Shown one piece after another: positions 52,087-60,356 of a stretch of DNA of 64,000 bases. How positions within the stretch are numbered: position 1 is the stretch's first letter; each line of letters begins with the position of its first letter. The translations under genes were made by a program, and so were the position numbers. The stretch is from Streptomyces genisteinicus (lineage in GTDB: Bacteria > Actinomycetota > Actinomycetes > Streptomycetales > Streptomycetaceae), in NCBI RefSeq assembly GCF_014489615.1, contig NZ_CP060825.1, forward strand, positions 7,424,001 to 7,488,000, in the 5' to 3' direction. The notes under the pieces were generated by a model, which did not search any database, had not been told where the DNA came from, and worked only from the letters and a program-made list of their open reading frames with translations.

Positions 52087-53343
52087 TCAGACTCCGATCG
52101 TGTGCAGCGCCGCCCACAGGGCGGCGGTGGATGCCACCAGTGTGGCGGGCACGGTCACCAGACCCAGCAGGGTGAAGTCCCGCAGCAGCGGCGGGTGCTC
52201 GTGCTCGTGCAGGACACGGCGCCACAGCAGCGTCGCCAGCGAGCCCACGTACGTCAGGTTCGGCCCGATGTTGACGCCGATCAGTGCCGCCAGCACCGGT
52301 CCCGGCCCCGCCGGAGCGAGGATCGGGACGAGCGCGAGGACCGCCGGCAGGTTGTTGATCAGGTTGGCCAGGACCGCCGCCACGGCGGCGACGGCCAGCA
52401 GCGCCGCCAGGGAGTGGCCCTCGGGCAGCACCCGCCCGAGCGCGTCGCCCAGCCCGTTGTCGACGACCGCGCCCACCACGACCCCGAGAGCCAGTACGAA
52501 CAGGCAGAACAGCGGGGCTGCCGAGCCGGCGAGGCGGCGCACCGTCGTCCGCCGCCGCGTCAGCGCCCGCACCGCGAGCACCAGCGTCCCCGCGAGAGCC
52601 GCCCACACCGGGCTCGCGCCCGCGAACGAGGTGACCACGAAGCCGGCGAGCGTCAGCCCCAGCACGACCGTCGCGAACAGCGGCAGCCGGGGACGCTCCA
52701 CCGGACCCGCCGGCGCCGCCCCGGCCGCCAGGTCGGACCGGAAGAACCGGCGGAACACCGCGTACTCGACCGCGATCGCCGCCAGCCACGGCAGCGCCAT
52801 CAGACCGGCGAACCGGGTGAACGACAGGCCGCTCGCGGTGAAGGCGAGCAGATTGGTGAGGTTCGAGACGGGCAGCAGGAGGGAGGCCGAGTTCGCCAGG
52901 TGCGCCGTCGCGTAGACGTGCGGACGGGGCCGTGCGCCGAGGCGGGCGGTGGTCGCGAAGACCACCGGGGTCAGCAGCACCACCGTGGCGTCCAGGCTGA
53001 GCGCCGCCGTGACGAGGGACGCCAGCGCGAACACACCGCCCAGGAGGGGCACCGGCCCGCCCGCGCACAGGCGCGCGACCAGCGCGCCCGCGGACGTGAA
53101 CAGCCCCTCGTCCGCGCAGAGCTGCGCGAGGACCAGCACCACGGCGAGGAAGCCCACCACCGGCAGCAGTTCCCGCACCTGCTCCCACGCGGCGGCGGGT
53201 GCGACGGCTCCGACGCCCACCAGCACGGCGGCGGCGGGCACGGCCGCGACGGCCTCCGGCAGGCCCCGGGGCCGTGCCACACCGAAGGCCAGCACCCCCA
53301 GCAGCAGGACGACCGACAGGATCTCGGCTACGACGGTGCTCAG
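52087..53343 (-). CDS. ArsB/NhaD-type (SLC13-like) ion transporter
   Basis: About 418 aa with 10-12 hydrophobic segments. Recognisable repeats LDATVVLLTPVVFATTARLG in the first half and LANLINNLPAVLALVPILA in the second are the paired signature of ArsB/NhaD/citrate permeases. The start is uncertain: no ATG is near the N-terminus; CTG at 53343 follows GGGAG, and GTG at 53373 is an alternative. It could move arsenite, Na+/H+ or a dicarboxylate; no ars genes are nearby. Upstream of uspA in the same operon. Confidence 0.82.
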   Translation of the reverse strand: MSTVVAEILSVVLLLGVLAFGVARPRGLPEAVAAVPAAAVLVGVGAVAPAAAWEQVRELLPVVGFLAVVLVLAQLCADEGLFTSAGALVARLCAGGPVPLLGGVFALASLVTAALSLDATVVLLTPVVFATTARLGARPRPHVYATAHLANSASLLLPVSNLTNLLAFTASGLSFTRFAGLMALPWLAAIAVEYAVFRRFFRSDLAAGAAPAGPVERPRLPLFATVVLGLTLAGFVVTSFAGASPVWAALAGTLVLAVRALTRRRTTVRRLAGSAAPLFCLFVLALGVVVGAVVDNGLGDALGRVLPEGHSLAALLAVAAVAAVLANLINNLPAVLALVPILAPAGPGPVLAALIGVNIGPNLTYVGSLATLLWRRVLHEHEHPPLLRDFTLLGLVTVPATLVASTAALWAALHTIGV

Positions 53344-53443
53344 CGTGCTCTCCCGGAACGAGGGCCGCCACACCGGCCACGACGGCGCCCAGCATCCCAC
53401 GCCCTTGCCCCGCGGCCGCGCCGGGCACGGCGGCGCGGGGCGT

Positions 53444-53640
53444 CCCGGGGTGTGCCGCGTGGGGTGGGAAGCCGTCCGGGGCGAGCTGTGAGGGCCGGGT
53501 GCCGCCCGGGGTGCGCCGCGCGGGCGGGGAGCCGCCCGCCTACGCCGTGCAGGCCGCACAACCACCCGGGGTGCGTCGCGGGCGGGGAGTCGCCCGGGTG
53601 CGCTCCGTGGACCGGTGTCCGCCCGGTGCGCGGTGCGGGC
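53444..53640. repeat. Degenerate tandem repeats of about 60 bp
   Basis: CCCGGGGTG followed by YGYCGCG and a GGCGGGGAG-type block occurs at 53444, 53505 and 53565 (periods 61 and 60), with a more decayed fourth copy from about 53622. It fills the 312-bp gap between the transporter and aldo-keto reductase genes. No gene seen in the gap. Confidence 0.7.
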
Positions 53641-53655
53641 CGGGGCGCTGCGCGC

Positions 53656-54516
53656 TCAGCCGGTGCCGGGCGCGCTGGCGCCGGGCACCGCCAGCCCGTC
53701 GAGACGCGTGCGCTGCGCCGCGTCGAGCACCACGTCCGCGGCGGCGAGGTTCTCCTCCAGATGACCGAGGCGGGCGGTGCCGGGGATCGGCAGCATCACG
53801 GGGGACCGCGCGAGCAGCCAGGCGAGCGCGACCTGTGTCGCCGTCGCTCCGGTCGCGGCGGCCACCGCGGCGACCTCCTCGCGTGCTCCCGAGGCACCCG
53901 CCGCCACGGGCCGCCACGGCAGGAAGGCGATGCCGTGCTTCTCGCAGGCGGCGAGCACCTCCTCGTGCTCGCGGTCGAGGAGGTTGTAGCGGTTCTGCAC
54001 GCTCGCGATCTCCACGGTCCGCCGGGCGCGCTCCAGCTCGCCGACCGTCACCTCGGACAGACCGATGTGGCCCACGACGCCCGCGTCCCGCAGCTCCCGC
54101 AGGGTGCCGATCTGGTCGCCGAACGGCGTGTCGGGGTCGATCCGGTGGAGCTGGAGCAGGCCGATCCGCTCCACCCGCAGCCGGCGCAGCGCCGCCTCGA
54201 CCTGTTCCCGCAGGATCTCCGGGCGGCCGTCCAGCTTCCACTCCCCGCCGGGACCGGTGCGCGCCACCCCGACCTTGGTGGTGACCAGCAGGCCCTCCGG
54301 GTACGGGTGCAGGGCCTCGGCGATCAGTTCCTCGTTGGCGCCCCCGCCGTACAGATGGGCGGTGTCGATCAGCGTGACGCCCAGATCGACCGCGCGGCGC
54401 AGCACCGCCACCGACGCGGCCCGTTCCGGGGCCGGCTCGGTCGGCAGGCGCATCGCCCCGAACCCGAGCCGCCGTACGTCCAGTTCACCGCCGATGCGGA
54501 AGGTGTGCTCCTTCAC
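53656..54516 (-). CDS. Aldo/keto reductase
   Basis: 286 aa, GTG 54516. The AKR tetrad is visible: Asp and Tyr in IDTAHLYGGG, Lys in LVTTKVG, His in LLQLHRID. C-terminal NADPH segment LPIPGTARLGHLEEN. NADPH-dependent carbonyl reductase or dehydrogenase of unknown substrate. Monocistronic, divergent from the zinc-ribbon genes. Confidence 0.92.
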   Translation of the reverse strand: MKEHTFRIGGELDVRRLGFGAMRLPTEPAPERAASVAVLRRAVDLGVTLIDTAHLYGGGANEELIAEALHPYPEGLLVTTKVGVARTGPGGEWKLDGRPEILREQVEAALRRLRVERIGLLQLHRIDPDTPFGDQIGTLRELRDAGVVGHIGLSEVTVGELERARRTVEIASVQNRYNLLDREHEEVLAACEKHGIAFLPWRPVAAGASGAREEVAAVAAATGATATQVALAWLLARSPVMLPIPGTARLGHLEENLAAADVVLDAAQRTRLDGLAVPGASAPGTG

Positions 54517-54705
54517 TGGTCCCCGCCCCCTTGTCGAGGGCTCACGCTAACAGCCGCCCCGGCCGTCCCGGGTCCCGCCACCGGCACGTCTCGGCCACGC
54601 CCGTGCCCGCGCACCGGTGCGCACCGGCCGTTGTGCGGGCGCAGGGAGTCGCCGGGGCGGCCGAGGGGTAGGCGCGCAGATGAGTCTCCCCGAGGAGGTC
54701 GTGAC

Positions 54706-54828
54706 ATGACGTGCCAGCGGTGCGGGGCGGGCGCCCTGCAGCAGAATGGCCGTTGGGTGTGCAGCCGCCAGTGCGGATGGTCGTCGAACGCGCCCGGACC
54801 GGTGACGGGCGGTGACGGTGGTGGATGA
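54706..54828 (+). CDS. Tiny zinc-ribbon protein A
   Basis: 40 aa, ATG 54706 with GAGGAGGT seven bases upstream, an unusually good ribosome site for so small a gene. Four cysteines (3, 6, 19, 23) in CQRCGAGALQQNGRWVCSRQ then CGW form a zinc ribbon. The following gene encodes a clear relative and overlaps its end. Function unknown. Confidence 0.7.
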   Translation: MTCQRCGAGALQQNGRWVCSRQCGWSSNAPGPVTGGDGGG

Positions 54829-55033
54829 GACGGCGAGGGACGCGACGGCGTCGCACCCGGGCCCCGGCCCGGAGGTCACCCGTACCGAGTGCAAGCGCTG
54901 CGGCAAGCAGATCAGAGGGGTCAACGGGCGGTACGCGTGCTCGCTCTGCGGGTGGGTCAACCACTGGAGCGAGGGCCACAACCGCCTGCCGACGGGCGCC
55001 GAGGACCCGGACTACCGCCCGGGCCGCTCCTGA
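54812..55033 (+). CDS. Small zinc-ribbon protein B
   Basis: 73 aa from GTG 54812 (GTG 54818 also possible), overlapping protein A. The N-terminal 25 residues are acidic and flexible; then Cys27/Cys30 and Cys43/Cys46 in CKRCGKQIRGVNGRYACSLC, followed by GWVNHW. Same spacing and NGR/CGW core as protein A, so a tandem duplication. Its stop overlaps the likely start of the first SMR gene (CTGA), suggesting one transcript. Confidence 0.72.
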   Translation: MTVVDETARDATASHPGPGPEVTRTECKRCGKQIRGVNGRYACSLCGWVNHWSEGHNRLPTGAEDPDYRPGRS

Positions 55034-55452
55034 GCGCGCCCGGCGGCACGCCGCCGCGGCCGTGGCCGCTGCTGGGCGCGGCGATCCTGCTGGAGGTCGG
55101 CGCCACCCTCGCGCTGCGTGCCGCCCTCGACCATCCGGCCTGGTACGCCGTGGTGCTGACGGGCTACGCCGGGGCGTTCACCGCGCTCGCCCTCGTCCTG
55201 CGCGCCGGCCTCGGGGTCGGTGTGGCGTACGGCGTCTGGGCTGCTGCGGGCGTCGCGCTCACGGCGGTCCTGGCGAGCCTGCTGTTCGGCGACGCGCTGA
55301 CGTGGACGACCGCGCTGGGCATCGCCCTGGTCGTCGCCGGAGTGCTCTGCGTGGAGACGGGCTCGCCCGACCGCCGGGGGCACCCGCCCGACCGCCGGGG
55401 GCGGCGGACACCCGGCCCGCCCGCGTCCCGCGGGAAGGAGCCGCCCGTATGA
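55030..55452 (+). CDS. SMR-family small multidrug transporter, subunit 1
   Basis: About 140 aa. Four membrane helices, with the essential membrane Glu in LLEVGATLALRAA and the motif GVAYGVWAAAGVALTAVLAS. Start uncertain: the frame has no ATG or GTG close by; CTG at 55030 overlapping the previous stop is the simplest choice, GTG 54952 an alternative. The tail after helix 4 is Arg/Pro-rich. Coupled by ATGA to a second SMR gene, so a heterodimeric pump of the EbrAB type is likely. Confidence 0.78.
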   Translation: MSAPGGTPPRPWPLLGAAILLEVGATLALRAALDHPAWYAVVLTGYAGAFTALALVLRAGLGVGVAYGVWAAAGVALTAVLASLLFGDALTWTTALGIALVVAGVLCVETGSPDRRGHPPDRRGRRTPGPPASRGKEPPV

Positions 55453-55775
55453 CGTGGCTGCTGCTGGCGGGCGCGATCGTCAGCGAGGTCACCGCGACGC
55501 TCTGCCTGCGGACCGCCTCCCGGCCGGGCGCCCACAAAGGGTGGCGGGTGCTCGTCGGCGCGGGCTACGCCGCCGCGTTCGCCTTCCTGTCCCTCGCGCT
55601 GGACGCCGGCATGCCGCTCGGCGTCGCCTACGGCATCTGGGCCGCCTGCGGCGTGGCGCTCACCGCGGTCGCCTCGCGCGTCCTGTTCGGCGAGCCCCTC
55701 ACCCGGGTCATGGCGCTCGGGATCGGGCTCATCGCGGCCGGCGTCCTGCTCATCGAACTCGGCGCGGCGCACTGA
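55449..55775 (+). CDS. SMR-family small multidrug transporter, subunit 2
   Basis: 108 aa, ATG 55449 overlapping the previous stop. Canonical SMR length: MTWLLLAGAIVSEVTATLCL with the proton/drug Glu in SEV, then GVAYGIWAACGVALTAVAS and a hydrophobic C-terminal helix. Partner of subunit 1. The final codons and stop are the first unit of a 21-bp tandem repeat. Confidence 0.92.
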   Translation: MTWLLLAGAIVSEVTATLCLRTASRPGAHKGWRVLVGAGYAAAFAFLSLALDAGMPLGVAYGIWAACGVALTAVASRVLFGEPLTRVMALGIGLIAAGVLLIELGAAH

Positions 55776-55843
55776 GACCGCGGCGCAGCGCACTGAGAAC
55801 CCGGCGCAGCGCACTGCGGATGCGGCGCGGTGCGCTCCTGCCG
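55761..55843. repeat. Four 21-bp tandem repeats spanning the SMR stop codon
   Basis: Units starting GGCGC(A/G)GCGCACTG at 55761, 55782 and 55803, and a decayed one at 55824. The first encodes Gly-Ala-Ala-His-stop of the SMR protein, so the gene end was duplicated, with the stop repeated in frame. The rest of the gap to 56088 has no recognisable gene. Confidence 0.8.
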
Positions 55844-56088
55844 TGCCGGTGCCGGAAGGCGGCCGCCTGCGTGTCGCCACCCGAACGCCACACGCCCGGC
55901 GCATCACACCGACGGGCTCAGCGCCGCCCGCGCCACCTGCGGCGACGCCGCGCGCGGAACCCGCCGTCCGCACGGGCGCGCGTTGCGCAGACGATCTCCC
56001 GCCCCGGGAACTGCTTGTCTTGACGCCGGAGCGCGGCCCGTCCGCGGGACGGCCCGTCCCGCCCCCGCGCCGTGGGAGAGGTGGCGCG

Positions 56089-56577
56089 ATGCGCAGCGTA
56101 CGGATGCTCGTCTGTGGCACGGCCGTTCTGGCGGCCCTCGGAGCGGCGGCCGCCCCGGCGGCGGCGGTCTCCGGTGAGTCCGATGTCAGCGTCAGTCCCC
56201 AGCGGGCCTACCCGGGTTCGACCGTCACGGTCAGCACGGAGGTCTGCGGACCGGCGGCGACGTACGCCAAGGGCCAGGCGGAGGCCGGTGGCCAGATCAA
56301 TCTCACCGACGACGGAGCCGCCGGCGAGCTGGCCGGCGACTTCACCGTCCCGGAGGGTGCGGAGGCCGGTGTCTACACCATCACGGTCAAGTGCCCGCCG
56401 CGTACGCGGGTGGAGGCGAGCTTCGAGGTCGTCGGCAGGCCGGCGGGTGCCGTGAGCGGCGGATTCGGCGGCACGGGCGGGCTCGACGGCACCCAGATGG
56501 TGCTCGGGGGCCTGCTGATCGCGGGCGCCGCGGCGGGCGGTGTGGCGACGAAGCGCCGCCGGGCCGCCACCGCCTGA
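56089..56577 (+). CDS. Secreted protein with C-terminal membrane anchor
   Basis: 162 aa, ATG 56089 with GGGAGAGG. Signal peptide about 1-27, a beta-rich extracellular domain (VSVSPQRAYPGSTVTVSTEV with a Cys pair, CGPAATY and KCPP), Gly-rich spacer, a C-terminal hydrophobic helix and KRRR. It has the layout of a wall-associated protein but no LPXTG-type sorting motif. Directly upstream of a class F sortase gene, a recurring Streptomyces pairing. Confidence 0.85.
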   Translation: MRSVRMLVCGTAVLAALGAAAAPAAAVSGESDVSVSPQRAYPGSTVTVSTEVCGPAATYAKGQAEAGGQINLTDDGAAGELAGDFTVPEGAEAGVYTITVKCPPRTRVEASFEVVGRPAGAVSGGFGGTGGLDGTQMVLGGLLIAGAAAGGVATKRRRAATA

Positions 56578-56733
56578 CCGCCCGTCCGGACCCCGTTCGC
56601 CGACCCCCGTCCGCCGGTCTCCGGTCTCCGATCTCCCATCTCCGTCCCCGGGTGCCGGACCGTCCGCCCGCCGGCCTCCCCGGAGGCCGGCCGCAGGCGC
56701 ACCGCCCCCGACGCACAGAAAGTCCGGTCCGCG

Positions 56734-57402
56734 ATGGCCAGCGCACCCGGCGCCCCCCTCCTGAAGCCACGGACCCGCCTCGCGGTGCTCGTCGTCGGCG
56801 TCGTCCTGCTGGTCAACGGCCTGCGCGGCGGGGCTCCCCAGCCCACCGCCGTGCAGGCCACCACGGCACCCGGCGGCGCCGGGACGCGGGTCGGGGTCCC
56901 CGAGAGCCTGCGGCCGCCGTCGAGCGCGCCCGCGCCCCCCGGCCCCCGCAGCGCCCCGGAGCGCCTGCGCATCCCGGTCATCGGCGTCGACGCCCCCGTC
57001 ACCGAGCTGGGACTCGACGAGGCCGGTGTCCTCGAAGTCCCCCCGGCCGACCGGACCGACGCCGCGGGCTGGTACGCCGACGGCCCCGCTCCGGGCGAGC
57101 CCGGCACCGCCGTCCTCGCCGGCCACGTCGACAGCCCCGCGGGACCCGCCGTCTTCTACCTGCTCGGCGGACTGACCCGCGGCAGCACCGTCTCCGTCAC
57201 CCGCCGCGACGGCAGCACGGCGCGCTTCTCGGTGTACGCGGTCGAGGCCTACGACAAGGACGACTTCCCGACCCGCACGGTGTACCGCAGCACCAGGGCC
57301 GCGGAGTTGCGCATCATCACCTGCGGCGGAGGCTACCGCGAGGACACCGGATACCTCGGCAACGTGGTGGTCTACGCGACGCTGGCCGGGCAGCCCGGCT
57401 GA
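56734..57402 (+). CDS. Class F sortase
   Basis: 222 aa, ATG 56734, weak ribosome site. N-terminal signal anchor (about 13-30), a Pro/Ala/Ser stalk, then the sortase barrel with catalytic His131 (LAGHVDS), Cys197 (IITCGGG) and Arg202 (GGGYRED). A membrane-bound transpeptidase; class F enzymes are typical of actinobacteria and their substrates are poorly known. Probably works with the upstream secreted protein. Confidence 0.93.
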   Translation: MASAPGAPLLKPRTRLAVLVVGVVLLVNGLRGGAPQPTAVQATTAPGGAGTRVGVPESLRPPSSAPAPPGPRSAPERLRIPVIGVDAPVTELGLDEAGVLEVPPADRTDAAGWYADGPAPGEPGTAVLAGHVDSPAGPAVFYLLGGLTRGSTVSVTRRDGSTARFSVYAVEAYDKDDFPTRTVYRSTRAAELRIITCGGGYREDTGYLGNVVVYATLAGQPG

Positions 57403-57452
57403 TCCCGCCGCGCGAGCCGCCCGCACTCCGCCGGCGGGCTCTGCGCGACCCG

Positions 57453-57521
57453 TTGACACCCCCTGCGCGGACTGCATACTTTGCACGCCACAATCTCGAA
57501 CGAGTGACGAAATATCGAACG
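57453..57521 (+). promoter_or_regulatory. Promoter and repeat operator of the ChvE-MmsAB operon
   Basis: TTGACA (57453-57458), 16 bp, CATACT (57475-57480). Downstream TCGAACG occurs at 57496-57502 and 57515-57521, each followed by a TGACG-like element; the first copy lies in the palindrome CTCG-AA-CGAG. Placed like a repressor site. Confidence 0.6.
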
Positions 57522-57636
57522 TGACGTGGTGTCAGTGCGCGGGCCAGGCCCCTCGGCCCCTGCCGGCGGCGCCCGCCCGTTCGGCTCGCACCCGGGGGCG
57601 CGCGACGCCGTGCCCCCGCTCCGGAAGGAGAACGAC

Positions 57637-58758
57637 ATGCGTACCCCCACGCGCCGCGTCCCGGTCCCGGTCGCGGCGACGGTGGCCGGACTGCTCGTCC
57701 TGTCGCTGGCCGCCTGCGGACAGGAGGCTCTCGGCGGCAGCCGCTACAAACCCGGGAAGAGCGACGGCGTCACCGTCGGGCTGGCGATGCCCACGAAGTC
57801 GTCCGAACGCTGGATAGCCGACGGCGAGAACATGGCCGAGCGGTTCCGCGAGGCCGGCTACGCCACGGACCTCCAGTACGGGGACGACAAGGTCGAGAAC
57901 CAGGTCGCCCAGATCGAGAGCATGATCACCAAGGGTGTCGGGCTGCTCGTGGTCGCGGCCATCGACGGCTCCGCCCTCTCCGACGTCCTGGAGCAGGCCG
58001 ACGACGCGGGCATCCCCGTGATCGCCTACGACCGGCTCATCATGGGCACCGGCAGCGTGGACTACTACGCCTCGTTCGACAACGAGCGCGTCGGCCGGCT
58101 CCAGGCCCAGTACATCGTGGACGCCCTGGAGCTGGGCGACCCGGCGCCGGGCGGCAGCTCCCGCAACATCGAGCTGTTCGCCGGTTCGCCGGACGACAAC
58201 AACACCAAGTACTTCTGGAACGGCGCCATGCAGGTGCTGAAGCCGTACTTCGACAGCCGGCAGCTCACCGTGCGCAGCGGGCAGACCACCCTCGCCAAGG
58301 CGGCCACCCTGCGCTGGAGCGGAGAGACCGCGCAGAAGCGCATGGACGACGTGGTCACCCGCAGCTACGGCCAGGAACGGATCGACGCCGTGCTCTCGCC
58401 GTACGACGGCATATCCATCGGCATCATCTCCGCGCTCCAGAGCGCCGGTTACGGCACCGCCGCCCAGCCGCTCCCGGTGGTCACCGGACAGGACGCGGAA
58501 CTCGCCTCCGTCAAGTCCATCATCCGCGGCGAGCAGACGCAGACCGTCTTCAAGGACACCCGCCGACTCGCCGAACAGGCCGTCCAGATGGGCGACGCCG
58601 CCCTCACCGGCAAGAAGGTGCGCGTCAACAACACCACGGACTACGACAACGGTGTCAAGACCGTGCCCTCGTACCTCCTGGACCCGGTCAGCATCGACCG
58701 GAAGAACACCCGTCTCCTCGTCGACCAGGGGTACTTCACCGAGGACCAGCTCTCATGA
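57637..58758 (+). CDS. chvE: Multiple-sugar-binding lipoprotein (ChvE family)
   Basis: 373 aa, ATG 57637 with GGAAGGAG. Lipobox SLAAC, then a type I periplasmic-binding fold: GVTVGLAMPTKSSERWIADG, YGDDKVENQVAQIESMI, VVAAIDGSAL and IPVIAYDRLI. Matches ChvE/MmsE-type proteins that bind monosaccharides such as xylose, galactose, arabinose or glucose. First gene of a complete three-gene importer; the stop overlaps the ATPase start (ATGA). Confidence 0.92.
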   Translation: MRTPTRRVPVPVAATVAGLLVLSLAACGQEALGGSRYKPGKSDGVTVGLAMPTKSSERWIADGENMAERFREAGYATDLQYGDDKVENQVAQIESMITKGVGLLVVAAIDGSALSDVLEQADDAGIPVIAYDRLIMGTGSVDYYASFDNERVGRLQAQYIVDALELGDPAPGGSSRNIELFAGSPDDNNTKYFWNGAMQVLKPYFDSRQLTVRSGQTTLAKAATLRWSGETAQKRMDDVVTRSYGQERIDAVLSPYDGISIGIISALQSAGYGTAAQPLPVVTGQDAELASVKSIIRGEQTQTVFKDTRRLAEQAVQMGDAALTGKKVRVNNTTDYDNGVKTVPSYLLDPVSIDRKNTRLLVDQGYFTEDQLS

Positions 58759-60350
58759 GCGCCCCGGCCGCACCCGCCGCCGGCACGGACGGACAGCCGG
58801 CGCCCGTCCTGCGGATGAGCGGCATCACCAAGCGCTTCCCGGGCGTCACCGCCCTCAGCGACGTGAACCTCACCGTCGGCGCGGGCGAGATCCACGCCGT
58901 CTGCGGAGAGAACGGCGCGGGCAAGTCGACCCTGATGAAGGTGCTCAGCGGGGTGCACGCGCACGGCACCTACGAGGGAGAGATCTCCTTCGAAGGCCGG
59001 CCCGTCGCCTTCAGGGACATCAGGGCGAGCGAGCGCCACGGCATCGTGATCATCCACCAGGAACTCGCCCTCGTGCCCCATCTGTCGATCGCCGAGAACA
59101 TCTTCCTCGGCAACGAGCGCACCACCCGCGGCTTCATCGACTGGAACGACACCAACCGCCGGGCCGCCCGCCTGCTCGCCCGGGTCGGGCTGCGGGAGAA
59201 GCCCCAGACGCCGGTCGGCGAACTCGGCGTCGGCAAACAGCAGCTCGTCGAGATCGCCAAGGCGCTCGCCAAGGAGGTGCGGCTGCTGATCCTCGACGAA
59301 CCGACCGCCGCGCTCAACGACGACGACAGCGCCAAACTCCTCGCCCTCATCGGCGAACTGCGCGACCAGGGCATCGCCTGCATCGTCATCTCGCACAAAC
59401 TCGGCGAGATCCGCGCGGTAGCCGACGCGGTGACCGTCCTGCGCGACGGACGGACCATCGAGACCCTCGCCGTGCGCTCCGCGCCCGACGCCCGGCCGGA
59501 GCTCTCCGAGGACCGCATCATCCGGGCCATGGTCGGCCGGGACCTCGACCACCGCTACCCCGAACGCACCCGCTACGAGGGCCCGGACGCCGGACGCACC
59601 GCGCTGCGCGTCAGCGGCTGGACCGTACGCCACCCGGTGGACCAGCAGCGCACCGTCGTCGACGACGTCTCGCTGACCGTCGGGCGCGGCGAGATCGTCG
59701 GCATGGCCGGTCTGATGGGCGCGGGCCGCACCGAACTCGCCATGTCCGTCTTCGGCCGCTCCTACGGCCGCTACGTCGCCGGCACCGTGCGGGTGCACGA
59801 ACGCGAGGTCAGCACCCGCACGGTGCCGGACGCCGTGGACGCCGGAATCGCGTACGTCACCGAGGACCGCAAGCACTACGGGCTCAACCTCATCGACACC
59901 ATCAGCCGCAACGTCTCGCTGGCCTCCCTGCCGGGCATGGTGCGCCGCGGCGCCGTCGACGCCCACCACGAACGGTCGGTGGCCGAGCGCTACCGCCGCT
60001 CCATGAACATCAAGGCGCCCACCGTCTTCGAACAGACCGGCCGCCTCTCCGGCGGCAACCAGCAGAAGGTCGTCCTCAGCAAATGGATCCACGCCGACCC
60101 CGAGGTGCTCATCCTCGACGAGCCCACCCGGGGCATCGACGTCGGCGCCAAGTACGAGATCTACACCGTGATCGACCGGCTCGCCGCCCAGGGCAAGGCG
60201 GTCCTGGTCATCTCGTCCGAACTGCCGGAACTGCTCGGGATGTGCGACCGGATCTACACCATGGCCGAGGGCCGGCTGACCGGTGAGGTCGCCCGCGCCG
60301 ACGCCACCCAGGAACTCCTGATGCGCCAGATGACCACCCACGGAGGCTGA
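58755..60350 (+). CDS. mmsA: Sugar ABC transporter ATP-binding protein (MmsA/GguA)
   Basis: 531 aa with two nucleotide-binding domains. NBD1: Walker A GENGAGKST, signature variant ELGVGKQQLVEIAK, Walker B LLILDEPTAAL. NBD2: Walker A degenerated to GLMGAGRTE, signature LSGGNQQKVVLSKW, Walker B LILDEPTRGID. The degenerate second P-loop is normal in this monosaccharide-transporter class. Unlike the other sugar importers in the window, this one carries its own ATPase. Confidence 0.95.
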   Translation: MSAPAAPAAGTDGQPAPVLRMSGITKRFPGVTALSDVNLTVGAGEIHAVCGENGAGKSTLMKVLSGVHAHGTYEGEISFEGRPVAFRDIRASERHGIVIIHQELALVPHLSIAENIFLGNERTTRGFIDWNDTNRRAARLLARVGLREKPQTPVGELGVGKQQLVEIAKALAKEVRLLILDEPTAALNDDDSAKLLALIGELRDQGIACIVISHKLGEIRAVADAVTVLRDGRTIETLAVRSAPDARPELSEDRIIRAMVGRDLDHRYPERTRYEGPDAGRTALRVSGWTVRHPVDQQRTVVDDVSLTVGRGEIVGMAGLMGAGRTELAMSVFGRSYGRYVAGTVRVHEREVSTRTVPDAVDAGIAYVTEDRKHYGLNLIDTISRNVSLASLPGMVRRGAVDAHHERSVAERYRRSMNIKAPTVFEQTGRLSGGNQQKVVLSKWIHADPEVLILDEPTRGIDVGAKYEIYTVIDRLAAQGKAVLVISSELPELLGMCDRIYTMAEGRLTGEVARADATQELLMRQMTTHGG

Positions 60351-60356
60351 GCCGGC

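Noticed and set aside
52087..53343. Arsenite efflux (arsB) assignment for the ArsB/NhaD-like transporter
   Set aside because: No arsR, arsC or acr genes are nearby and the fold is shared by Na+/H+ and dicarboxylate carriers, so the specific call is not supported.
53444..53640. Regular repeats as a CRISPR array
   Set aside because: Units are degenerate, adjacent and without unique spacers; no cas genes occur in the window.
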